Positions 9,457 to 19,183 of a DNA stretch of 64,000 nucleotides are shown in pieces. Source of the DNA: Kitasatospora acidiphila (lineage in GTDB: Bacteria; Actinomycetota; Actinomycetes; Streptomycetales; Streptomycetaceae); the NCBI RefSeq assembly GCF_006636205.1, contig NZ_VIGB01000003.1, positions 310,001 to 374,000 on the forward strand. The letters are read 5' to 3'. Under the pieces are notes generated by a model. The model was not told the DNA's origin. It was given only the letters and a program-made list of their open reading frames with translations, and ran no database searches. The translations under genes were made by a program, and so were the position numbers. Numbering within the stretch: position 1 is the stretch's first letter; each line of letters opens with the position of its first letter.

Positions 9457-9692
9457 ATGACTATTGCTCAAGGTCCCGAAGGGGGCGAAGACCGCCCAGC
9501 AACCGTCCCCGTGCTCCGGGCCCGCCTGCTGCGGCTTACCGGACGGGTCCTGCAGCCTGAGCTGCCGGAGGTGGTGATGGCCACGTTGGCCTGCGGGGCG
9601 ATTCGCGGGTATACGGCCCCCAGGTCATGTTCCTGATCGGCGAAGTGACTGTGGCTGTGCTCGCCGCAGGCTACATCCGCCGTCGGGTGTGA
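9457..9692 (+). pseudogene. small membrane protein interrupted by a -1 frameshift
   Basis: ATG 9457 has a very strong ribosome site (AAGGAGG, 8 nt spacing). The frame runs PVLRARLLRLTGRV...TLACGAIRGYTAP and stops at 9634-9636. Stepping back one base in the C5 run at 9617-9621 continues the protein as QVMFLIGEVTVAVLAAGYIR to a stop at 9692, giving a 78-residue protein with two hydrophobic stretches. The continuation is hydrophobic and ends in RRRV, as expected of a membrane helix with a basic cytoplasmic end. The break may be a real mutation, a missing C in the sequence or a programmed slip. Function is unknown. The adjacent 9693-9921 holds no recognised gene. Confidence 0.45.
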
Positions 9693-9921
9693 TGCGAGAG
9701 ATGCCCTGCCGACCACCTGCCTCCCGGATTCCTCCGAGAGGCAGGGTGCAGAGAGACCATGAGTGCTTCCGGACCAGTCGCACGTCCCCGCGCCGAGCAG
9801 GCGCCGCCACTGGGCACACCTGCGGTTCGGTGCGGCTGTAGGGCGGGCGGGGAGTTTCATCCGGAATACAACCTGCTCTTTCCCGATTGGTCGTCCTGTA
9901 CTGATCGCAGAGCGGATCCGG

Positions 9922-11202
9922 GTGACAGATCTGAAGTTGTTTCGCACCGGCGCCAACGGCAGCGACATCGAGCTGCACGGCTCAACGGTGGCGCTGGAGG
10001 TAGAGCTGCAGCGAAGGGTCGAGGCGAGCATGGAGGCGATGCTCGGCATCCGCTTCGTCGCCTCGGAGTACCCGACCGGGCCGTGGCACCGGGGGCGGAT
10101 CGGCTCGCTCGGGCTCGACGAGAACGGCACCCCGGTGATCCTCGAGTACAAGAAGGGCAGCGACCACGGGGTGGTAACGCAGGCGGTCTCGTACCTGTCC
10201 TGGCTCAAGAGCAGCCGCCACGAGTTCCAGGCTCTCGTGCGGGAGAAGCTTGGCGCCGAGGCGGCCGAGAGCATCGACTGGCGCAACAACCCTCGGGTGG
10301 TCTGCATCGCCGCCGACTTCTTCCGGCACGACCGGACCGCGATCCACCTCATGGGTCAGCGCATCGACCTGGTGCGGTACCGGGTCTTCGAGGGCGGCCT
10401 GCTGAGTCTGCTCCTGGTGGAGTCGGCTCCGGGCACCGCCGCATCGGCTATCGAGCGCGCTGGCGGATCTCCGGCGGAGGCGTCGAACTCGGCGGAGACG
10501 GTCCTGGCTGAGCCGCCGGCGCCGCTGCGTGCTCTCTACGAGGAGCTGTGCGAGGCTCTGACCAGGTCCGGAGACGTCGAGGTGGAGGCGAAGTTCGCCA
10601 TCCACCCGATCCCGGCTGGGGTGGACAGCGTGCTGAACGCCCTTCTGGCCCTGGTACCGCTCCTGCTGATCTCCGTCGGGAGCACCCGGCCGACCTATCC
10701 GAAGGCCCGAGCGACCGTTCGGTACCACCACTTCCTCATCAGGCTTCACCCCCTCTGGGAGCACCTGAGCGAAGCCGCACCCCAGATCCGGTACGGCCGC
10801 GCCCAGCATTCGCTCCGCGATGTTCTCGACCCGCGCGGCGTCCGTGACCGCCTGTACCGACGGACCATCGAAATCCGCGACGCCATCCTCATCCTGAACG
10901 GCGACGCCCCGATCTCGGTCCGCCTGGCCGCGGCCGACTTCGTCGACGACGCCGGACTCACGGGCCCGACTGCCACAACGGCAGCCGAGGCCTGCTGGCT
11001 GCGCGCCGTACGGGAAGCCCACACCGCGGGAGTTGCCCGCGCCGGAAGCCCTGAGGCCCCAGCCCAGGCCGGCGCCGACCTCGCAACAGAAGCAGACCTG
11101 CTGCTCAAGCTGTCCGACGCCTACTTCTCCGACCTCGCCACCGAATTCGCCCAGGCCCACCTGGAGCGACTGAACATCGCCGTCTCCGGAGCCACCTCAT
11201 GA
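9922..11202 (+). CDS. chimeric protein: NucS-like/DUF5655 nuclease N-half fused to the tail of a MAB_1171c-family membrane protein
   Basis: The first ~190 residues match the NucS/DUF91-like PD-(D/E)XK nucleases that start VTDLKLFR: ELHGSTVALE, then RIGSLGLDENGTPVILEYKK with the D...E-x-K catalytic triad, then AIDW/SIDWRNNPRVVCIA. A DUF5655-like start (PLRALYEELCEAL) breaks off near residue 230. The sequence then enters a hydrophobic helix (VLNALLALVPLLLISV) and HPLWEHLSEAAPQIRYG...RLYRRTIEIRDAILIL, the conserved cytoplasmic tail of MAB_1171c/DUF6545 proteins. GTG 9922 was chosen because the nuclease family begins there. The gene overlaps the next by 4 bp, which is the normal MAB_1171c-PAP2 arrangement. 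I infer a fusion by deletion at about 10,600. Confidence 0.7.
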   Translation: MTDLKLFRTGANGSDIELHGSTVALEVELQRRVEASMEAMLGIRFVASEYPTGPWHRGRIGSLGLDENGTPVILEYKKGSDHGVVTQAVSYLSWLKSSRHEFQALVREKLGAEAAESIDWRNNPRVVCIAADFFRHDRTAIHLMGQRIDLVRYRVFEGGLLSLLLVESAPGTAASAIERAGGSPAEASNSAETVLAEPPAPLRALYEELCEALTRSGDVEVEAKFAIHPIPAGVDSVLNALLALVPLLLISVGSTRPTYPKARATVRYHHFLIRLHPLWEHLSEAAPQIRYGRAQHSLRDVLDPRGVRDRLYRRTIEIRDAILILNGDAPISVRLAAADFVDDAGLTGPTATTAAEACWLRAVREAHTAGVARAGSPEAPAQAGADLATEADLLLKLSDAYFSDLATEFAQAHLERLNIAVSGATS

Positions 11203-11813
11203 CGTTCGCACCGCCCGCGCCGCCCGCCTTCTCCGACTGCACTCCAAGGCAGAAGGCTGCGAAGATCATCACGGACGTCCTCGCGCCGGCCAACCTGGTG
11301 ATCGCCCTACTCCTCCTCGGCTGGCACAGCACCCACTCCTGGACCGGGCTGGGCTGGGGTGTGCTGGGGGCGTTGTTCTGCGGCGTCATCCCGATCAGCA
11401 TCATCTTGCTCGGCGTGAAGCGCGGAGGACTCACCGACAAGCACATCCGGGTGCGACGACAGCGAATAATCCCCATGGCCCTGAGCATGATCTCCGTCGC
11501 CACCGGGATCACCCTGCTCTACGCCCTCGGCGCCCCGGCCGAGGTCTCCGCCCTGGTGGTCGCGATGCTCGTCGGGCTCGTGTCCTCCCTGCTCGTCACC
11601 ACCGGATGGCAGATCTCCATCCACAACTCCGTCGCAGGCGGCACCGCCATGATCCTCCTGCTCGCCTTCGGCCCGGTGATGCTCCCCGCCATCCTCGGCG
11701 CCGCCGCCATCGGCTGGTCGCGCATCGTCCTCAAGGCCCACACCATCGCCCAGATCCTCGCTGGCACGGCCCTGGGCAGCACAGCAGCACTGACGTTCGT
11801 CCTTCTGCGCTGA
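11199..11813 (+). CDS. PAP2-like integral membrane phosphatase family protein
   Basis: A 204-residue protein with about six hydrophobic segments. It keeps PAP2-type landmarks in altered form: a basic RVRRQR-I-P segment, ISIHNSVAGG in place of PSGH, and SRIVLKAHTIAQ, which keeps the S-R-x5-H spacing but has Gln where Asp is expected. It may be a degenerate or non-catalytic lipid-phosphate phosphatase. Such genes often follow MAB_1171c-type genes in streptomycetes, as here with an ATGA overlap. The gap to the next gene (11814-11999) is unremarkable. Confidence 0.75.
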   Translation: MTFAPPAPPAFSDCTPRQKAAKIITDVLAPANLVIALLLLGWHSTHSWTGLGWGVLGALFCGVIPISIILLGVKRGGLTDKHIRVRRQRIIPMALSMISVATGITLLYALGAPAEVSALVVAMLVGLVSSLLVTTGWQISIHNSVAGGTAMILLLAFGPVMLPAILGAAAIGWSRIVLKAHTIAQILAGTALGSTAALTFVLLR

Positions 11814-11999
11814 GCAAGTTCACCGCGTCTCAACGAAGCCAGCGTGGAGTCGGATTCGAAATCGGCTGCCGAGGACAAGCGGCAACTGCGGACAACTGAT
11901 CTGACAGCCAGTGCCTCCAAAGGTCCGGTAGATTCGTCCGGCATCTGATCGGCACACGAAGCGGCCCCGACGCCGCACATCAGACACGGGGGCAACCTG

Positions 12000-14900
12000 G
12001 TGCAGCCCGGAAGCGCGCAGCGGCAGCGGCTGGCCGACCTGCTGGAGTACTGGCGTGCCGTCGAGCTGTTCAGCCCTCCGTCAATCCCACGGGTGAGCGG
12101 CAAGAACGCCAGCGGCGTCGACGGCCTGGTCCGTGATCTGGCACCAACGCCCGGCAGCCCAACGCCCCCGCTGCCGTGGGCGGTCGGCGACCACACCGCC
12201 GGGGTCGGCCGGGCCCCGAGCGGGATGATGTGGCGGCACGAGGTCTACGGCGGGGTCTTCAAGCTGGAAGACATGCGCCAGGCCATGATTGCCGTGCTGC
12301 CGCCGGATACGAACCCGGATCCGGGTGTCCCGCAGGACGAGCTGAAGCTGTCGGGCGAAAGCGCGATGTTCGCCCTGGTCCTGGACGAGGACGGGCTGCT
12401 GATCGATGACACGTCGGTGGTCTCCGCGTGCGGGTGGGCGACCGGCCGCCTGTTCGACCCCGGTCCGGATGCTGCGAACTGGCTGCAGGGCTTCGACGCG
12501 CTGAACGCGGCATTCGGCGCAGCCGTCGATGACCTGACCTCCACGAACATCCCGTACACCGGCCGCTCGAGCCCCTTGGACCTCTGGCGTGCTGGCGGCC
12601 CGTCGACCTCCGCCGCCGGTGCCTCGACGGCGGGCGGTTGGCAGAAGCTGCTGGCCGAGATCCTGGGCGGTGCCGCCGTCGGGGCGGTCGGGGCGCTGTT
12701 CGGGGAAGTTGCCGCCGCCACCGTCAAGGGTGCTGCCGAGCCCCTGCTGCGCCGTGCGGCCGAGTGGGCCGAAGCCCGGCTCCCGAAGGAGGCCGGCGCC
12801 GAAGACGCAGCCGACGGTGCCCCCATGGCGCCCCAGGCTGCCGGCGCCACTCCCGTCGAGGAACCTGAGGAGCCTCTGGACACCGAGCCCCGCCCCGTCA
12901 CCTTCGCCGACCTGGTGGCCCTGACCGCGCAGGTCGCCCACCTGTGCGGTGTCGAGGGCCGGCTCGCCCCGTCGACCATCCGGGTGAAGAGCATGCTGGT
13001 CCACCGGCCCAGGGACCCAAAGGAGCCGAACACCGCCGCACAGCCGTTCCTCAACAGCCTGCTGCCTCCGGATCTGTCCCGGGTGTGCGGGGCGCTCGAA
13101 GACGGCCTCGGCCCAGCCCTCGATTCCTATCTGATGTCCCGTCATGTCATCGACCACGGCCGGGGATCGACCTGCGGCAGGAGCGCGCCGAGGTGCTCGG
13201 CGGCGTCGCTCCGGCCCTGGTGCCCTCCGGCCGATGGCCGTCCAAGGCCGAGCATCCGCTGGCGCTGAGCCAGCAGTTCGCGGTGAACCGGATGCTGGCC
13301 GAGCGCGCGGACCCGGCCGGCGGCCTGTTCGCCGTGAACGGGCCGCCCGGGACGGGGAAGACCACCATGCTGCGCGACCTGGTGGCAGCCCTGGTGGTCG
13401 AACGCGCCATGGTGATGGCCGAGTTCGAGCGGCCCTCACAGGCGTTCACCGGCCGCGCGTGGGAGGGCCGGGACCGTCAGGGGTTCAACAAGCGCTACGT
13501 CGCGGCACTCGACCCGCGGCTGGCCGGCTTGGAGATCGTGGTCACCTCCTCCAACAACGGGGCGGTGGAGAACATCACGGCCGAACTGCCCGGCCTCGAC
13601 GCGCTGGCCGAACCCTGGCGCGCCGGCACCGACCACTTCGCCGACCTCGCCTCCGCGCTGCTCAAGGGCGCCCCGGCGTGGGGCCTGGTCGCGGCGGTGC
13701 TCGGCAACAAGGAGAACCGCAAGCAGTTCGGCAACCGCTTCTGGTGGGGTCGACTGCCCAATGAGGAGTCGGCGGCCCGCGAGGAGGCCGGCCTTCCCGA
13801 GTTGCGCGGCATGCGGGCCATCCTGAGCGACTGGTCTCCGCGCGGCTTCGGCAAGACCTGGACCCCACCGGCCCAGCAGCCACCGCCCTGGCAGGAGGCA
13901 GTCGCCGCATTCCGCACCGCCCACAAGGAAGTCGAGCGTCTGCGGGCCAAACGCTTGAAGCTGGCCGCCATGCTGGCGGAAGCGGACTCGCCACAGCAGG
14001 AGCAGCGGAACCGGGCCTTGCGCACCGCAGCACAGCAGGCCAGCGAACGGGTCACGGCGGCGAGAGCCCGGCTACGCGACGCCCAAGCAGCTGACGCGGC
14101 GGCAGTGCGGACAACCGCTGCCGCCCAGACGGCCGAACGACTGGCCGGGGAGCACCTTGCGGTGGCTCGCGAGGAACTGGCCGTGGCCCACGCCCAGTTG
14201 GTGGGCGCGCGCGAGCTCGCCGGTCACCACCAGACGCAGGTCGATGCTTTGATGGAGCGCCAGGAGTCCTTGGCGGCAAGTAGTTCGAAGGGCGGGCTGC
14301 GCCGGCTGCTGCAGACGGCCGCCAAGCAGCAGGCCGCCGAGGCACAGCGCGAGCGCACCTTGGCGGAGAACGTGATGCTGCTGGCCCAGCAGCGCGCTGC
14401 GCTGGACGCGGCCGTCACCAAGGTGGCCGAAGCAGTCGGCGCCCAGGCACTCGCCGAGGACCGGCACGCCCGACGACTCGCCGAGCTGACCGAAGCCGCT
14501 GCCGCGGTCCGCACCGCCTCAGTGGGCCAAGAGAAGGCCCGCTCCAGGATCGATACCGAGAACCATGCTGTGGCGGCCGCCGCCCGCGAACGCTCGGCCG
14601 CTCGAACGAGGCTTGACGCGGCCGAGGAGCAACTCAGGCTCTCCCAGACCCTGGTGGCCAACGCGGCCACCTACCTTCCCTCACTGCCGCTCGGTTGGCT
14701 CGACCTCCGCGACGGAGACCAGGAGCTCAGCTCTCCCTGGTCCGACGAGGCCTGGTCCGCTGCCCGCAGCGAGCTGTTCCTCCGCGCCCTGGACCTGCAC
14801 CGCGCCCTGGTCGCCAACACGGCGAAGAAGGTGCGCGGCAACCTCCAGGTGCTGATGGAGCTGATGGCCGGCACCAATGGCCCGATCCCTGACGAGCAGG

Positions 14901-15934
14901 TGCTGCAGGCCTGGCAGACCCTCTTCCTACTGGTTCCGGTGGTGTCCACCACCTTCTCCTCGATCGGCAGCATGTTCGCCCGACTCGGCCAGGGCTCGCT
15001 GGGCTGGGTGCTCGTCGACGAGGCCGGACAGGCGACCCCGCAGGCCGCCGTCGGTGCACTCTGGCGGGCCCGCCGCGCTGTCCTGGTCGGCGACCCACTC
15101 CAACTCGAACCGGTCGTCACCATGCCCGCTGCCCTTCAGCGCCGCCTGCTGCTCGCCTACCAGGTCGACGAGGAGTGGCTACCGGGCGCCACCTCCGCCC
15201 AGGCCGTCGCCGATCGGGTCAACCGCTTCGGCACCTACCTCCCCGCGCCCCGCGGCGACGGCGAATACGTCTGGGTCGGCTCACCGCTGCGAGTCCACCG
15301 CCGCTGCCAGGAACCGATGTTCACCGTCAGCAACAAGGTCGCCTACGGCGGACTGATGGTCTACGGCACCCACGAGCAGCCCTTCCCCAACCGCGACCCC
15401 GACGGCCTGATGCCCAGCCGCTGGCTCAACACCGACGACTCCACCCGCCCGGCCGAGGCGCCCTGGGGCGATCGCGACCGCCACGCTTTCACCTACGTCC
15501 TCGACTCGCTGGACCAAGTCGGTGTCGGCATCGACCGCCTACGCATCATCGCCCCGTTCCGCGCCCTCGTCACCGAGTGCAAGAAAATCTGCCGAGCGCG
15601 TGGCTGGAGCAGTGAAGACCTCGACGAGCGCTGCGCTACCGTCCACAAGGCCCAGGGCAAGGAGGCCGACGTGGTGATCCTGGTCCTCGGCGGCAACCTC
15701 CAGGGATCCCGAACCTGGGCCGCCCGGACCCCGAACCTGCTCAACGTCGCCGCCAGCCGCGCCAAGCGCCGCCTCTACGTCATCGGCGAACGCGCCCTCT
15801 GGTCACAGGAGCTCCACTTCGACACCCTGGCCGACCAGTTCCCCGTGTTCGACCACATCGGCGACCGGGACACCTGGCCACAGGCGAAGCCCGGCCCGCA
15901 AGGACGAGCCCCACGGCCGACCGACGCCCGTTGA
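12000..15934 (+). pseudogene. large SF1 (AAA_11/AAA_12-type) helicase with coiled coil, split by one frameshift
   Basis: Two frames form one ~1,311-codon gene. The first (GTG 12000) carries an N-terminal region starting LADLLEYWRAVELFSP and loses sense at about 13,160. The second resumes as PGIDLRQERAEVLGG and holds a complete helicase: Walker A GPPGTGKTT, a ~240-residue Ala/Arg/Glu-rich coiled coil (about 13,900-14,650), Walker B LVDEAGQATPQAA, motif V VHKAQGKEADVV and motif VI NVAASRAKRRLYVIG. One extra C in GGCCGGGG at 13,158-13,165 would restore the frame. SF1 helicases with SMC-like inserts occur in many defence loci. Whether the break is biological or a sequencing error cannot be told here. 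The preferred start has GGGGG about 8 nt upstream. Confidence 0.75.
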
Positions 15935-16161
15935 CCACCATGCGCTCTGGCTCGTCTTCGCCGACGTCCCGGAGCGCTGGTCCATCGCCCATGGCCCCGC
16001 CGACCGCCAGGCCTGCCTGAACCACGTCGACGCCGACTGGACCGACATGCGACCGACCTGCGTGATCGCCGCGATGGCCCACTGCTGATCCGGAGCTCGC
16101 ACGACCTCTGTGGACCCGGAGTACCGCCCGAACCCGCGGTGCCTGACGTTCCGGAGCCCGC

Positions 16162-16914
16162 TCACGGCCGGTGGCCGGTGAGCTGCTGCCACCGCTCGCA
16201 CGCCGCGTTCCACTCATGGCGGGCTTGCGGAATGCGCACATCCGACTTCTGACGGTCCAGCAGGTCGGCGAGTCGACTCTGGGCCTGCTCCTGTCCGGCG
16301 GTATCGGCGATCACGTCGCGCAGCTCGGCCTCGGCCTGTGGCACGAGTGCCTGGCGTTCGGCCTTGGACGCCTTGGCGTTGGCTACGGCGTTGTACACCG
16401 CCACAACGAACCCTCGCGCCTCGGCTTCGGGTGTCTCCTCAAGGGGGACGATCACCATCTTCTGGCGGCCGGTCGGGAGCGTCACATAGACGTGACCGGC
16501 CTTGCCCGAGTACTCGTCGCGGATGGCGATGTCGTGCAGCGGGTACTCCGCGGTGCGGCCGTCCACCGTCACCTCCAGCGCGTGCTCGTACAGCCGAAAA
16601 CTGTCGCCCAGCGACGACCGCAGGATGCCTCGGTCCGGGTCTTGGAGCCGGGCCAGGCGATCCCGTGCCTGGTTGACCCGGTCCCGATGAGCACGCTCGG
16701 CCGCTTTGACCGCAGAGTGCGCCCTGTCTCGCTCCCGGCCTGCCGCGCGCTCCGCTTCGTGAAGCCTGCTGCGGGCCACGTCCAGTTCGTGCCGATCCTC
16801 GGCGTACTCCGTGCTGAAGGCGTACCGCAATCCCCCGGGATAGCGCTTCATCAACCAGGCCACCGCGCCGCCGAGCACCAGCACGGCCACCAGGATCCAG
16901 CCCACCAGCCCCAT
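16162..16914 (-). CDS. membrane-anchored coiled-coil protein of unknown function
   Basis: A 250-residue protein. One N-terminal transmembrane helix (GWILVAVLVLGGAVAWLM) is followed by a charged coiled coil (about residues 35-95, rich in Arg/Glu/Ala). A compact beta-rich segment comes next (LEVTVDGRTAEYPLHDIAI, then HVYVTLPTGRQKMVIVPLEE) that could be a small PH-like or lipid-facing domain, and a second helical region ends the protein. ATG 16914 was chosen because GGGGAGGGG lies just upstream; the alternative at 16935 adds only seven residues. No family recognised. It lies between the helicase and the Mrr nucleases, so a role in membrane-linked defence is possible but is inference only. Confidence 0.7.
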   Translation of the reverse strand: MGLVGWILVAVLVLGGAVAWLMKRYPGGLRYAFSTEYAEDRHELDVARSRLHEAERAAGRERDRAHSAVKAAERAHRDRVNQARDRLARLQDPDRGILRSSLGDSFRLYEHALEVTVDGRTAEYPLHDIAIRDEYSGKAGHVYVTLPTGRQKMVIVPLEETPEAEARGFVVAVYNAVANAKASKAERQALVPQAEAELRDVIADTAGQEQAQSRLADLLDRQKSDVRIPQARHEWNAACERWQQLTGHRP

Positions 16915-17202
16915 CGATCCCCTCCCCGGTCCCATCGGACGGTGCCCACTCGGGCAGGCTCGATCGTACGGCGGTCACCACCGTGCGCGCGGGAATCCGG
17001 GATCTCCTGTGCCGACACCGGCGACAAGCGCGGCTGTCGTGCGCGGGCGTGCGCCGCCCATAACGCGCCATCTGCGAAGACCCGAATGCCCAGGGGCAGT
17101 CGCTGGCCCGATGTGGCGCGGACGACATCGCCGCAGCCTACGCGCGCCGCCTCGGCCTGGAGCCCGACAGGCTCGGCAGTGGCCGGTTAACAGCCCCATC
17201 GA

Positions 17203-17221
17203 TGATCATTGTTGATGATCA
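17203..17221. promoter_or_regulatory. inverted repeat, candidate operator upstream of the Mrr genes
   Basis: TGATCAT and ATGATCA form a perfect 7-bp inverted repeat around a 5-nt spacer. It lies about 85 nt before the TTG start at 17307, in the 392-nt region between the divergent coiled-coil gene and the Mrr cluster. The rest of 16915-17306 holds no complete gene. A short tail reading IAAAYARRLGLEPDRLGSG (stop near 17190) looks like the end of a lost gene. Confidence 0.4.
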
Positions 17222-17306
17222 GTCAGAATCTGTCCGTAGTCACTGCTACACCAATTCCCGAAGGTGAACCGCACGGGGCGGGTCACCGAACCGGGAGGGA
17301 ACAGCC

Positions 17307-17507
17307 TTGGCGCCTGAGGGATACCACCGCGTCCGCGCCCACTGGCGCCGCAACCCGCGACCCAGCGCCAAGAAGACGAGCGGCTGGGCGATCGTCGGCA
17401 TCGTCGGACTCGTCTGGCTGTGGGGGCACTTCATCGGCTTCGGTGACAGCAGCACGGCCGCGCCCGCCAAGCCGACCCCGTCGGCGTCCGCCCCGGCAGC
17501 CCACTGA
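17307..17507 (+). CDS. small single-pass membrane protein
   Basis: A 66-residue protein starting at TTG 17307, with GGGAGGG about 8 nt upstream. A basic N-terminus containing the YHRVRAHWRRNPR motif often seen in small streptomycete proteins is followed by one hydrophobic helix (GWAIVGIVGLVWLWGHFIGF) and a short Ala/Pro/Ser tail. The stop overlaps the ATG of the next gene (TGATG), indicating translational coupling with the membrane-anchored nuclease. Function unknown; it may be a membrane partner for the nucleases. Confidence 0.75.
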   Translation: MAPEGYHRVRAHWRRNPRPSAKKTSGWAIVGIVGLVWLWGHFIGFGDSSTAAPAKPTPSASAPAAH

Positions 17508-18190
17508 TGGCCAGGAGGCGGTCACGGCTGCGCAAGCCGCACGGAACCACCGAGTACATCGCCGCCGCGGTCTTCGCCGCCGCCGTGCTCTCCTGGCTGT
17601 TCGAGGCCGCCAAGGCGGCATTTGAGGCCGCCGCCCGCCACTGGCCCGTACTCGTCGCCCTCGCCGTGGCGTGCGCCGCCATCGGCGCGGCGGTCTGGGC
17701 GCGCAGCAGGCGGGCCGCCCGACTCCGCACAGAGCGACTGGCCATGATGCGGCTCACCCTCGCCCAGATCGACGCCATGGGTGACCAGGACTTCGAGTTC
17801 GCGCTACGGGACCTGCTGGTGCGCGACGGCTGGAAGGCACGCAAGGTCGGGCAGCAGGGCGACCAAGCCGCCGATGTCATTGGCCAGCACCCCGACCTCG
17901 GCCGGATCGTCCTGCAGGCCAAGCACACCAAAGTCCGTGCCAAGGTCGGCTCCCAGGTGATGTACCAGGTCAAGGGCACCGCCGGCCCCGCGCACGGCGC
18001 CAACATAGCCGTCGTGGTGACCAATGGCGCGTTCACCCGCGACGCCGCCGCCTGGGGAAACAAGCACCACGTCCACTGGGTCGACCGCGACCGGCTGCGG
18101 GCCTGGGCCGAGCACGGCATCGCCCTGCACGACCTGCTGCGGCTGCCCGCCGCCACCCCGAAGCGCCAGCTTCGCCGCTCGGCAGCCTGA
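17507..18190 (+). CDS. membrane-anchored Mrr-type restriction endonuclease
   Basis: A 227-residue protein. Two hydrophobic helices (YIAAAVFAAAVLSWLF and WPVLVALAVACAAIGAAVWA) are followed by an Mrr catalytic domain: FEFALRDLLVRDGW, then GDQAADVIG...RIVLQAKHT, giving the D-x(n)-Q-x-K triad of Mrr_cat nucleases. The domain ends with IAVVVTNGAFTRDAAAWGNKH and WVDRDRL. Mrr-family enzymes cut modified (usually methylated) DNA. Anchoring to the membrane suggests action on DNA at or near its entry point. Coupled to the preceding small membrane protein and followed 34 nt later by a paralogue. Confidence 0.88.
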   Translation: MARRRSRLRKPHGTTEYIAAAVFAAAVLSWLFEAAKAAFEAAARHWPVLVALAVACAAIGAAVWARSRRAARLRTERLAMMRLTLAQIDAMGDQDFEFALRDLLVRDGWKARKVGQQGDQAADVIGQHPDLGRIVLQAKHTKVRAKVGSQVMYQVKGTAGPAHGANIAVVVTNGAFTRDAAAWGNKHHVHWVDRDRLRAWAEHGIALHDLLRLPAATPKRQLRRSAA

Positions 18191-18224
18191 CACCCGTTCA
18201 CAGTCCACACACAGAAGGGGAAGC

Positions 18225-18941
18225 ATGGTGGGTGACGACGCAACGTGGGACTGGATCTGGAAGCTCGCACTGGGCTGCCTGGTCGGCTGGGTGGCCCTCA
18301 AGATGCTGTGGCGCTGGCTTTCCACGACCGTCTGGCACTGGCTCAGCGCAGGCGTGTGGCAGTGGCTCACCTCGGATCTGTGGGGGTGGATCGCCAGCCA
18401 CCCGGTGTGGTCGGCCCTCATCGGCCTGCCGATCGCCGCGATCGCCGTCGCCACCCTCAGGGGCCGGTCTGGCACGAGCGGGTACGTGTACTTCGACGAT
18501 GACGAAGACCTCGAGGAGGAGCCCGAGGTCATCACCTTCCGGATGCACCAGCTGGCGGCTATGACCCCGACCGGGTTCGAGCAGGCGTGCGCCGATCTGC
18601 TGGTCCGGGATGGCTTCCACCCGGTGCGCCGGTCCGGCGGCGCCGGCGACCTCGGGGCCGACGTCATCGCCTGGGACTCCTACGGTCGCAAGATCGTCGT
18701 GCAGTGCAAGCGGTACAAGAAGCCGGTCGGAAACGAGGAAGTCCAACGCTTCAACGGCACCGCACGGCCCGAGCACGGCGCCGACGTTCCCATCATGGTC
18801 GGGCTCAACGGCTTCACCGTCCCGGCCCAGAAGTTCGCCGCCCGCCACAACATCACGTTGGTCGACCAGGACGCTCTGCAGGATTGGGCTCACGGCAAGG
18901 ACCTGCACGACATCATCAGCGACGACCTCACAGCAGCCTGA
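18225..18941 (+). CDS. second membrane-anchored Mrr-type restriction endonuclease
   Basis: A 238-residue paralogue. A Trp-rich N-terminal region with repeated W-x-WL units (residues ~9-55) is followed by a hydrophobic helix (WSALIGLPIAAIAVATL), an acidic linker, and an Mrr domain with FEQACADLLVRDGF, GDLGADVIAWDSYG and VVQCKRYKKPVGN (D and Q-x-K in place). ATG 18225 is preceded by AGAAGGGG. The pair differ in their membrane region and domain details, so this is an old duplication or two separate acquisitions. They may recognise different modifications or act as a heteromer. Confidence 0.88.
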   Translation: MVGDDATWDWIWKLALGCLVGWVALKMLWRWLSTTVWHWLSAGVWQWLTSDLWGWIASHPVWSALIGLPIAAIAVATLRGRSGTSGYVYFDDDEDLEEEPEVITFRMHQLAAMTPTGFEQACADLLVRDGFHPVRRSGGAGDLGADVIAWDSYGRKIVVQCKRYKKPVGNEEVQRFNGTARPEHGADVPIMVGLNGFTVPAQKFAARHNITLVDQDALQDWAHGKDLHDIISDDLTAA

Positions 18942-19183
18942 TCCCGGCAGACCCGGGCACCAGGAAGGCCGCACGGGTGCCTCCGTGAAGAAGTGTTCAA
19001 GCCGACCGGCCCGAACACGCCACGCCGTGCCAAGTCCGGCTGCTAACCGATCGTGTGGGCCAACAGCATGGTGGCGCAGACGCCATGATGGGGGATCACG
19101 CATCCACCAACCCGCACCGATGCCCGCGCCGGTCGGCAGGGCAGCCATGGCAGAAAACGAGACTGAAGCTCTTGATCGACAAG

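Noticed and set aside
15935-16083. Protein-like frame after the helicase (ALWLVFADVPERWSIAHG, ending VIAAMAHC)
   Set aside because: No start codon or ribosome site and only about 50 residues. It may be a remnant but cannot be supported as a gene.
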